Shown in pieces: positions 58,048 through 64,000 of a stretch of DNA of 64,000 nt; the stretch's first letter is position 1, and every line of letters starts with the position of its first letter. A program made the translations under genes and the position numbers. Origin of the DNA: JACQZU01 sp041908165 (lineage in GTDB: Bacteria; Acidobacteriota; Holophagae; Holophagales; Holophagaceae); NCBI GenBank assembly GCA_041908165.1, contig JAYRFV010000107.1:1-64000 (forward strand). The letters are read 5' to 3'. A model generated the notes under the pieces. That model was not told the DNA's origin and did not search any database. It saw only the letters and a list, made by a program, of their open reading frames with translations.

Positions 58048-59202
58048 ATGACCGTCTACCTGGACAACAACGCCACCACCCGCCTGGCCCCGGCGGCCCT
58101 GGAGGCGATGCTGCCCTACCTCGGCGAGGCCTGCGGGAACGCCGGCAGCGCCCACGCCCTCGGCCGGCAGGCCGAGGCCGCGGTGCAGCTCGGCCGCGAG
58201 CGGCTGGCGGACCTCCTGAACTGTGCGCCCCAGGAGCTGGTGTTCAACTCCGGCGGCACCGAAGGCCTCAACCACGTCTTCCGCGGCCTGCGGGAGGCCC
58301 TGCCGGACCGGCGCCACCTGGTCACCACCGCGGTGGAGCACCCGGCGGTCCGCGCCCTGTGCGCCTGGCTGGCGCGGCAGGGGGTGGAAGTGACGGTCCT
58401 TCCGGTGGACGCCGACGGGCAGCTGGACCTCGACGCCCTGGCCGCCTCCCTGCGGCCCGACACCGGCCTGGTCAGCATCATGGCCGCCAACAACGAAAGC
58501 GGCGTGTGCTTCCCCCTGGAGCGCATCGCCGCGCTGGTGAAGGCCCGCGGCATCCTGCTCCACGTCGACGCCACCCAGGCGGTGGGCAAGCTGCCCCTGG
58601 ACCTCGCAGCCCTCCCCGTGGACCTGCTCAACCTCAGCGCCCACAAGTTCCACGGTCCGAAGGGCGCCGGGGCGCTGTTCATCCGCCGCGGCCTTCGCTG
58701 GAGGGCGCAGCAGCTGGGCGGCGGCCAGGAGCGGGACCGGCGGGGCGGCACCGAGAACGTGCCGGGGATCGTCGGGCTCGGGGTGGCGGCGGAACTCGCC
58801 GGCGCGGCCCTGGCTCGAATGGCCGAGGTCGCCGCGCGCCGCGATCGGCTCGAGGCCGCCCTCGCGACGGCCATCGATGGGGTCCGGTTCCTCGGCGGCC
58901 GGTCGCCGAGGCTGCCCAACACCAGCCTGCAGTGCTACCGCGGCCTGGAGGGGGAGGCCCTGCTGCTCCGGCTGGACCAGGCCGGTTTCTGCGTGTCCAC
59001 CGGCAGCGCCTGTGCGTCGGGTCAGCGCGAGGCGAGCCATGTCCTCAAGGCCATGGCGGTCCCGGAGGAATTCGCCCGCGGCACCATCCGCGTCAGCCTC
59101 AGCCGGGACACCCTCGACGGGGAGGTCGACTCCCTGATCGACCGGCTTCCCGAATTGGTGGTCGGCCTGCGCCCGTCGATGCCGTTCGGATCAAACAAAT
59201 AA
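58048..59202 (+). CDS. Cysteine desulfurase (NifS/IscS class)
   Basis: 384 residues, PLP enzyme that takes sulfur from Cys for Fe-S clusters or tRNA thiolation. The PLP Lys is in SAHKFHGPKGAGALF (about 205), the cofactor pocket in HVDATQAVGKLP, and the persulfide Cys in STGSACASGQ (about 326). Start MTVYLDNNATTRLAP is typical; TAGGAT lies 12 bp upstream. The short loop around the Cys is class I. No iscU, iscR or sufU gene is adjacent. The final codons (TCAAACAAATAA) run into an A/T-only island. Confidence 0.93.
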   Translation: MTVYLDNNATTRLAPAALEAMLPYLGEACGNAGSAHALGRQAEAAVQLGRERLADLLNCAPQELVFNSGGTEGLNHVFRGLREALPDRRHLVTTAVEHPAVRALCAWLARQGVEVTVLPVDADGQLDLDALAASLRPDTGLVSIMAANNESGVCFPLERIAALVKARGILLHVDATQAVGKLPLDLAALPVDLLNLSAHKFHGPKGAGALFIRRGLRWRAQQLGGGQERDRRGGTENVPGIVGLGVAAELAGAALARMAEVAARRDRLEAALATAIDGVRFLGGRSPRLPNTSLQCYRGLEGEALLLRLDQAGFCVSTGSACASGQREASHVLKAMAVPEEFARGTIRVSLSRDTLDGEVDSLIDRLPELVVGLRPSMPFGSNK

Positions 59203-59250
59203 TTATAATAAAAATTATTATAATTTTATTAAATTTTATAATAATTTATT
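59197..59250. repeat. 54-bp pure A/T island with hairpins between convergent genes
   Basis: No G or C occurs for 54 bases. It contains a perfect 11-bp inverted repeat, AATTATAATAA (59201-59211) and TTATTATAATT (59215-59225), and the two halves of the island are near inverted copies. It covers the last codons of both the cysteine desulfurase (ends 59202) and the alpha/beta hydrolase (stop at 59236). It probably acts as a two-way terminator or is the scar of an insertion. Confidence 0.8.
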
Positions 59251-60189
59251 CGAAAAATATTCCAAAGCTGCCTCCAGCCATCGGAACCTGGGGTAGCCCA
59301 GGCTCAGGTATCCCATGTGTCCCCCGCGGGGCTCGACGTGCAGGTGGACCTGCGGCGAGCGCCCGCTACGGCGAAGGTCGGCGGCCGGGGCGAAGGGGTC
59401 GTCCTCGGAACTGAGCACCACGGTGGGCACCTCGATGCCCTGGAGGTGCGGCCCGCAGGCACAGCGGGCGTAGTAGTCGGCGCGGTCGCGGAAGCCGGCG
59501 GCGCGGGCCGTGAAGGACTCGTCGAAGTCGCGCAGGCTGGCGAAGGCCGGGATCTCCGCCGCCTCCAGGCCGAGCGCCCGGCGGTGGTCCAGGTCGGTGC
59601 GCAGCAGGCGCACGAAGCGGAGGTCGTAGAGCCGGTTCAATCCCCTTCCGAGCAACCGGCTGCAGTGCTCCAGGTCGGCCGGCGGGTTCACCGCGATGGC
59701 CGCGTCCGGCAGGTCCCGGCCCGTCCGGTGCCGGCCCAGCAGCAGCAGCAGGATGTTGCCGCTGAGGCTGTAGCCGATGGCCAGCTGGCGGCGGCCGGGG
59801 AAGCGCTCCCGGCCGTAGCGGAACACCGCCTCCAGGTCCGCGGTGGCGCCGCTGTGGTAGGGCTGCCGGGCCAGGCCGCGGCCGGCCCCGGCGCCGCGGT
59901 GGTTGACGGCGACCACGCTGGCGCCCAGGGCGTGGAAGCGGCTGGCGGCGCGCGCCATGTAGTCGCGGCCGGCGTCCCCGCCGAGGCCGTGGAAGAGCAG
60001 GACCACCCGGTCGCCGGGACCCTCCGCGACCTGCAGAAGCAGGGCCTCGCCGCCGCCGAGGTCGAGGCGGTGCGCCGCCCAGGGGAGCGGTTCCACCGGG
60101 GACGGGAGCCCGTGCGCCAGCAGGGTCTGGGCGTGGGCGCCACGGGCCCACCAGGGCGCCCGGAAGGGTGGTGCCGGGCCGAAGTTCAG
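59236..60189 (-). CDS. YheT-family alpha/beta hydrolase
   Basis: 317 residues. It opens with FRAPWWARGAHAQTLL, the hallmark of the YheT/ABHD1-3 family, and shows HGLGGDAGRDY, the nucleophile Ser in GYSLSGNILL, Asp in SSEDDPFAP and His in EPRGGHMGYL. Likely a membrane-lipid or ester hydrolase. No ATG, GTG or TTG is available near the conserved start; a CTG at 60187-60189 overlaps the stop of the upstream gene (CTGA), has GGGAG 9 bp upstream and is my choice. The last residues (SNKLL) are coded by the A/T-only island. Confidence 0.82.
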   Translation of the reverse strand: MNFGPAPPFRAPWWARGAHAQTLLAHGLPSPVEPLPWAAHRLDLGGGEALLLQVAEGPGDRVVLLFHGLGGDAGRDYMARAASRFHALGASVVAVNHRGAGAGRGLARQPYHSGATADLEAVFRYGRERFPGRRQLAIGYSLSGNILLLLLGRHRTGRDLPDAAIAVNPPADLEHCSRLLGRGLNRLYDLRFVRLLRTDLDHRRALGLEAAEIPAFASLRDFDESFTARAAGFRDRADYYARCACGPHLQGIEVPTVVLSSEDDPFAPAADLRRSGRSPQVHLHVEPRGGHMGYLSLGYPRFRWLEAALEYFSNKLL

Positions 60190-62003
60190 AGGCCGAGCTC
60201 CCGGCCGAGACGCTCGCGTTCGGTCTTGAAGTCGGCGGAGGCCGCGGCCCGCTGGAGGGCGGCCTTGGCCGGCGCCTTCTGACCCAGGTGGGAAAGGCAG
60301 GTGGCTCGCATCAGGCTCACCCAGCCGAGCTGGGCCGCGGATGGGTTTTCGGGGTAGAGCGAGAGCGCCCCCTTCCAGTCGCCGCCCTTCGCGCGCAGGT
60401 CCGCGACCAGGACGGCCAGGGGCTCGCGGTCCGCACCCTTCTCCGGGGCGCGGGCAAGGGCCGCCTCGGCCTCGCGGAGGCGGCCGCCGGCGGCCTCGCT
60501 CCCCGCGGCGGGGCGTCGCAGGCAGCGCAGCAGGACCTCCATGCGGTCCGGGCCCGGCCGGGCCCGGGCCAGGGCCTTCAGGGCCTGCTCCCACTCCTGG
60601 CGGGCCGCGAGGGACTGGGCCCGGCGCAGGGCCTGCTGGGGGGTCTCGCCGCTGGCGGGGAAGAATTCCGCAGCCTGCTGCGGATAGAGGTTGGCGGGCA
60701 GTTCCTCGAGCGCAAGGCGGCGGAGCTGGGGCTGCTCCCGGGCCGGGGCCAGGTCGAGCAGCGCGCGGGCCGCCTCGGGAAGGCCCATCCGGGCGAACCG
60801 CCGGACCAGCTGCTGGCGCTGCTCGGCGTTCAGGCTCCCCACGCTCTCCGCTTCGAGGTAGGGCAGGAACAGGGCCGGAGTGCCCTTCTCGAGGGATTCC
60901 TGGGCGAGCGCGGCCACCGCCTTGCCCCGCAGCTCCTTGAGCGTCGCCTCCTCTTCGTGGGCGCCCTGGTTGGTGCGGAACTCGGCGACCAGGTCCACCA
61001 CCTCCGCCCAGGCGGAGCGGCCCATGGCCAGCCGGAGCTTCACCAGGAGCGCCCGGCGGGCCGGCTCCGACTTGCGCTCGGCCTTGCCCAGGTCGGCGAT
61101 GAGCTTGTCCGGGGCGGGGAAGTTCGCCGCGGCCTCCTTGGGCAGCTTGCCTTCGGCGAGCAGCGTGGCCAGGGCCAGCCGGGCCTCGTCGGCCTCGGCC
61201 GATCTCGGCGCGCCGGTGATCACGCCCTGGAGCACCGCGGCCGATCCGGCGGCGTCCCCGAAGGCCCCGAGCAGGCGCGCCCAGGCCATGTCCACGCGGG
61301 AACGGTAGGATCCGTTGGGGTACAGGGTCAGGTAGTCCTTGCGGATGCCCTCCGCCTGGTTGCGGTCGCGGGCGGCGCAGAGGACCTGGAGCATGGCCGC
61401 CAGCCCCCGCTCGCTGGGCTGGGCGTGGTCGGGCAGGGGCACCAGCGACCGGATGACGTTGAGGCCCTCCATGGGCCGGCCGTCCTCGACGAGGGTCCAC
61501 AGCAGCAGTTCCTGGGCCCGGCGCTTCACCTCCACCGGCAGTTCCGCCGCCAGGGCCTTCCTGAGCCGCTCCTCCGCCTCCTTCGCCTTCTTCCGTTCCA
61601 GGGCCTGCTCGGCCAGGAGGACCTGGCCATCGGCGAGGTAGGGCGATCGCGGCCAGGTCCGTTCGAGCTTCTTGAAGGTCGCAGCGGCGTCCCGCCCCCG
61701 TCCGAGCCGCTCCTCCAGGATGCCCTGGGCGTACAGGGCCTTCTCCCGGTCCGCCGACTTCACGCTGCGGAAACGGTGCCGCTTGAGCACCTCCAGGGCC
61801 GCGCGCTGCTCCTTGCCATCGGTGAGCTTCAGGGCCAGTTCGGCGAGCTGGCCGACCTGGGCGTCGGTTCGGCCTTCGGACTTCTGAGCGGCCTTGGCTG
61901 GAGCGGGATCCGATGCGGGCAGGGCGGGCCCGGCCAGGATCCCGAGCAGCAGGCCGCCGACGAGCGGAACCCGGCCGCAGCGACGCCGGGCCTGCCGGTT
62001 CAC
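60186..62003 (-). CDS. Exported TPR-repeat protein
   Basis: 605 residues. A signal peptide or anchor (VPLVGGLLLGILAGPALPAS) is followed by an almost wholly helical protein with repeated TPR-like pairs (ALYAQGILEERLGRGRDAAA, ADGQVLLAEQALERKKAKEA, ARLALATLLAEGKLPKEA). It resembles the superhelical part of Slt-type lytic transglycosylases or YbgF/BamD-like assembly proteins but has no catalytic domain. The start is ambiguous: GTG at 62003 overlaps the upstream stop as GTGA, and GTG at 62012 is three codons earlier; I prefer 62003. Its stop is shared with the CTG start of the hydrolase gene. Confidence 0.72.
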   Translation of the reverse strand: MNRQARRRCGRVPLVGGLLLGILAGPALPASDPAPAKAAQKSEGRTDAQVGQLAELALKLTDGKEQRAALEVLKRHRFRSVKSADREKALYAQGILEERLGRGRDAAATFKKLERTWPRSPYLADGQVLLAEQALERKKAKEAEERLRKALAAELPVEVKRRAQELLLWTLVEDGRPMEGLNVIRSLVPLPDHAQPSERGLAAMLQVLCAARDRNQAEGIRKDYLTLYPNGSYRSRVDMAWARLLGAFGDAAGSAAVLQGVITGAPRSAEADEARLALATLLAEGKLPKEAAANFPAPDKLIADLGKAERKSEPARRALLVKLRLAMGRSAWAEVVDLVAEFRTNQGAHEEEATLKELRGKAVAALAQESLEKGTPALFLPYLEAESVGSLNAEQRQQLVRRFARMGLPEAARALLDLAPAREQPQLRRLALEELPANLYPQQAAEFFPASGETPQQALRRAQSLAARQEWEQALKALARARPGPDRMEVLLRCLRRPAAGSEAAGGRLREAEAALARAPEKGADREPLAVLVADLRAKGGDWKGALSLYPENPSAAQLGWVSLMRATCLSHLGQKAPAKAALQRAAASADFKTERERLGRELGL

Positions 62004-62647
62004 GATTGCCACCTCGCCAGAAGCGCCTTCTTGGTGGATTCGAACTGGTCCTCCGTCAGCAGCCCGCGCTCCTTGAGACCGGCCAGCCGCTGCAGATCCT
62101 CCAGGCCTTCGCCGGCGAGCCCCTGGCGCCTGGGCGTGATCTGCCGCGCCAGCATCTCCATCCGCCCCATGACCGCCTCGAGTTCCTCCACTCGCCCGTG
62201 CAGGCGCTTCACCTCGACCCGCAGATGGTCGCGCTCGTGGATCAGGGCCATCCGCTCCACGAGCCTCCGGAGGGTGTTCCGGAACTGCTCGACCTGCAGG
62301 GGCTTGGTCACCAGGCCGAAGGCGCCCTCCTCGACCGCCTCGGTGGCCTCCCGGACGCTGCCGAAGCCGGTGAGGACCAGGACGGTGCAGCTCGGGTCGA
62401 CCTTGAGGGCGCTGCGCAGCACGTCCATCCCGCCCTTGCCGGGCATCACCAGGTCGGTGATCACCAGGTCGAAGGGGGGCAGTTCGGCGGCGAGCTTCTC
62501 CTCGGCCTCCTCGCCGCTCGCAGCGACGGAGACCTTGAAGCCCTCGCCCTCGAGGACGGAACTCAAGGTCTCCCGGAGGACCGGATCGTCGTCCACCAGC
62601 AGGAGCCGGGGAGCGGACAGGTGGGCTGGAACGATGGGTCTGCTCAC
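62000..62647 (-). CDS. Response regulator with coiled coil and SHOCT-like tail
   Basis: 215 residues. A CheY-like receiver (about 13-130) has the acidic pair LLVDDDP, the phospho-Asp in LVITDLVMPGKGG, the Thr of VLTGFG and the Lys of LVTKPL. It is followed by a coiled coil (about 135-175) and a short C-terminal helix pair, LAGLKERGLLTEDQFESTKKALL, matching the SHOCT oligomerisation motif. There is no DNA-binding or enzymatic output domain. I chose the GTG at 62645-62647; an ATG at 62743 adds 32 residues whose codons lack the local GC3 bias. It follows flhB, so a role in motility is possible. Overlaps the TPR gene by four bases. Confidence 0.8.
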   Translation of the reverse strand: MSRPIVPAHLSAPRLLLVDDDPVLRETLSSVLEGEGFKVSVAASGEEAEEKLAAELPPFDLVITDLVMPGKGGMDVLRSALKVDPSCTVLVLTGFGSVREATEAVEEGAFGLVTKPLQVEQFRNTLRRLVERMALIHERDHLRVEVKRLHGRVEELEAVMGRMEMLARQITPRRQGLAGEGLEDLQRLAGLKERGLLTEDQFESTKKALLARWQS

Positions 62648-62701
62648 GGTGGGACCGGGCTCCAAGCTGTCTTTCGGTCGATTTTGCCCGCTCCTGGAGG
62701 G

Positions 62702-62762
62702 ATTCGGCCGAATTTCCTCGTCCAGGCCGGATCCGGGTTCCATCCGGGCAGGAACCGGGCCA
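62702..62762 (-). promoter_or_regulatory. Possible sigma-54-like promoter and palindrome before the response regulator
   Basis: On the minus strand TGGCCCGGTTCCTGCC (62762 down to 62747) has GG and GC 10 bp apart, as in -24/-12 promoters, with two departures from TGGCACG-N4-TTGC. The predicted start, near 62736, lies after the ATG at 62743, which supports the GTG at 62647. A 12-bp palindrome, ATTCGGCCGAAT (62702-62713), lies between. In GC-rich DNA such a match can be chance. Confidence 0.25.
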
Positions 62763-62770
62763 ACCGGAGG

Positions 62771-63820
62771 CTAGGCGGCACCCTTGAGCCGGTAGACGAA
62801 GGCCAGCACCTGAGCCACCGCGTGGTAGAGGTCACGCGGAATGGGCCGGTCGACGCGCACGGAGGCGTGGAGGGCGCGGGCCAGGGGGGGATTCTCGACC
62901 ACCACCACTCCGGAAGCCCGGGCCTTCTCCCGGATCCGGATCGCCATGAAATCGACCCCCTTGGCGAGGCAGAGGGGCGCGGCGTCCCCGCGCTCGTACC
63001 GCAGGGCCACCGCGAAGTGGGTCGGGTTCGAGATGACCACGGTGGCCTTCGGCACGGCCGCCAGCATCCGCCGCTGGGCCGCGCTCAGCATGAGGTTGCG
63101 GAGCTTGCCCTTCACCTCCGGGCTCTGTTCCGTGTCCCGCGATTCGTCCTTGACCTCCTGCTTGGTCATGCGGATGGACTTCTCGTAGTGGAAACGCTGG
63201 TAGGCGAAATCGGCCACGGCGACCACGACCATGGCCAGCAGGACGTTGCGGTAGAGCACGAAGAGGGTGTCGCCGAGGAAGGCCAGGCTCTGGCCGAGGG
63301 GGGCGTTGAGGGTGCCCAGCATGCCCTGGAGCCTCGGCCCGATCACCAGGTAGGCCACCCAGGCGAGGATGAAGAACTTGGCGAGGCTCTTCAGCAGCTC
63401 CACCAGGGAGCGGACCGAGAACAGCCGCCCGAACCCGGCCACCGGGTTCAGGCGGGAGAACTTGGGCTGGAGCGGCTTGCCGGTGACGTGCAGGCCGCGC
63501 TGCGCCATCTGCACCAGCAGGGCGATCAGGAAGTTAGCGCCCAGGTAGGGCAGCAGGATCCGCCCCGTGTCGAACCCCACCCTCCGGACCAGCAGGCCGA
63601 TGTCCGCCAATGCGCCGGGCCTGGCCTCGCGGAACAGCTGGGTCATCTGCTGGCCCATCAGCGCCAGCGTGAACCCGCCGGCCATGAGGAGGAGGAAGTA
63701 GTTCCCCCAGAGCAGGAGGGTCGAGTCGAAATCCATGCTGCGGGGGAAGGACCCCTCCTCCCGCGATTTCTGCCTTCGCTTGGGTGTCGCCTTCTCGGTG
63801 CGGCTGGGATCGTGGGCCAC
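62771..63820 (-). CDS. flhB: Flagellar export apparatus protein FlhB
   Basis: 349 residues from a GTG. Four membrane helices in the first about 210 residues (YFLLLMAGGFTLALM, LLPYLGANFLIALLV, FFILAWVAYLVIG, NVLLAMVVVAVADFAY), then the cytoplasmic domain with the autocleavage motif SNPTHFAVALRY (about 262), which sets substrate specificity of the flagellar type III secretion gate. The N-terminal MAHDPSRTEKATPKRRQKSR is typical. It follows fliR by 3 bp. Confidence 0.95.
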   Translation of the reverse strand: MAHDPSRTEKATPKRRQKSREEGSFPRSMDFDSTLLLWGNYFLLLMAGGFTLALMGQQMTQLFREARPGALADIGLLVRRVGFDTGRILLPYLGANFLIALLVQMAQRGLHVTGKPLQPKFSRLNPVAGFGRLFSVRSLVELLKSLAKFFILAWVAYLVIGPRLQGMLGTLNAPLGQSLAFLGDTLFVLYRNVLLAMVVVAVADFAYQRFHYEKSIRMTKQEVKDESRDTEQSPEVKGKLRNLMLSAAQRRMLAAVPKATVVISNPTHFAVALRYERGDAAPLCLAKGVDFMAIRIREKARASGVVVVENPPLARALHASVRVDRPIPRDLYHAVAQVLAFVYRLKGAA

Positions 63821-63823
63821 GGC

Positions 63824-64000
63824 CTACCCCAGGAGCCTGAAGGCCCAGGACGGGACCGCGCCGAACAGCGGCTGGATCCAGCGCGGGAGTTCCAGCATCA
63901 CGTAGCCGAGGACCGCCACGCCGATGGCGATCTTCAGGGGGAAGCTGAGCTGAAGGAGCTGAAGCTGGGGCATGAAACGGGCGCCGAAGCCCTCGAGGAC
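63824..64000 (-). CDS. fliR: Flagellar export apparatus protein FliR, C-terminal end (cut by window edge)
   Basis: The last 58 codons are present, ending in TAG at 63824-63826. The sequence runs VLEGFGARFMPQLQLLQLSF, then PLKIAIGVAVLGYVMLELPR, the FliR C-terminal hydrophobic helices, where PQ and FPLKI are conserved. The position directly before flhB fits the usual fliPQR-flhB order. The rest lies beyond base 64000. Confidence 0.85.
   Translation of the reverse strand, partial: VLEGFGARFMPQLQLLQLSFPLKIAIGVAVLGYVMLELPRWIQPLFGAVPSWAFRLLG

Noticed and set aside
62648..62743. ATG at 62743 as start of the response regulator
   Set aside because: The 32 extra codons lack the local third-position GC bias and are not receiver-like; the GTG at 62647 begins just before the receiver domain.
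1..64000. CRISPR arrays, prophage, transposons or integrons
   Set aside because: No evenly spaced direct repeats, transposase, integrase or attachment-site-like tRNA duplication was seen; the only tRNA gene is intact with ordinary flanks.

Overview
The window is GC-rich (about 70% by eye) and almost fully coding. It belongs to a Gram-negative, motile, piliated bacterium. It carries the end of fliR plus flhB (flagellar export), a complete pilMNOPQ type IV pilus set, a lipoprotein-type ABC ATPase, TonB, two hemerythrins and a membrane-anchored molybdopterin oxidoreductase. The gene mix and codon style fit Acidobacteriota, class Holophagae (Geothrix/Holophaga relatives), but that is inference: there is no rRNA or species marker here, and a high-GC deltaproteobacterial lineage is not excluded. 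No phage, insertion sequence, integrase or CRISPR array was seen, so this reads as core chromosome.

Layout. 1-5.5 kb: a hypothetical gene cut by the edge, an ABC-F ATPase (uup), a transglutaminase-like exported protein and a Spy-like protein on the minus strand, then recO. 5.7-8.1 kb: a TonB protein and an unrecognised secreted protein. 8.2-11.5 kb: a two-gene DMSO-reductase-family enzyme in which the iron-sulfur subunit and membrane anchor are fused. 12-19.2 kb: an FAD dehydrogenase, a two-domain PPK2 enzyme, a histidine kinase, nadE, tRNA-Leu(CAA), a 58-residue protein and a hemerythrin. 19.2-24.5 kb: an orphan ABC ATPase, an acyltransferase-ACP-ligase fusion, a thiolase and sanA. 24.6-32 kb: a large lipoprotein-like protein, dnaB, an E2 acyltransferase and gatA.

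32-38.7 kb: a DnaJ-TPR protein, a PP2C phosphatase and pilMNOPQ, with recognisable promoters before dnaJ and pilM and a terminator after pilQ. 38.7-44 kb: a minus-strand 3-hydroxyacyl-CoA dehydrogenase group, then a plus-strand chain of overlapping genes (second PP2C, a 25-residue linker frame, two halves of an RdgC-like protein, and a cell-wall amidase). 44-51.5 kb: purE, a membrane-protein gene with an in-frame TGA, yqgE/algH, a HhH-GPD glycosylase, the operon dienelactone hydrolase-enoyl-CoA hydratase-proB-proA, and nadC. 51.5-59.2 kb: a universal stress protein, pirin, a soluble chemoreceptor, rarA, a stand-alone alanyl-tRNA editing protein, a hemerythrin and a cysteine desulfurase. 59.2-64 kb: a minus-strand run fliR-flhB-response regulator-TPR protein-alpha/beta hydrolase.

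Two features recur. Neighbouring genes are very often joined by 4-base start/stop overlaps (ATGA, GTGA, perhaps one CTGA), which implies translational coupling. Several first genes of transcription units have a TANNNT-like hexamer 5-6 bases before the start codon and no Shine-Dalgarno, the expected look of leaderless mRNAs. The most unusual single items are the DmsB-DmsC fusion, the PlsC-ACP-ligase fusion, a thiolase lacking its C-terminal active-site cysteine, the split RdgC, a 54-bp pure A/T island between two convergent genes, and a 16-bp palindrome inside the pirin promoter.
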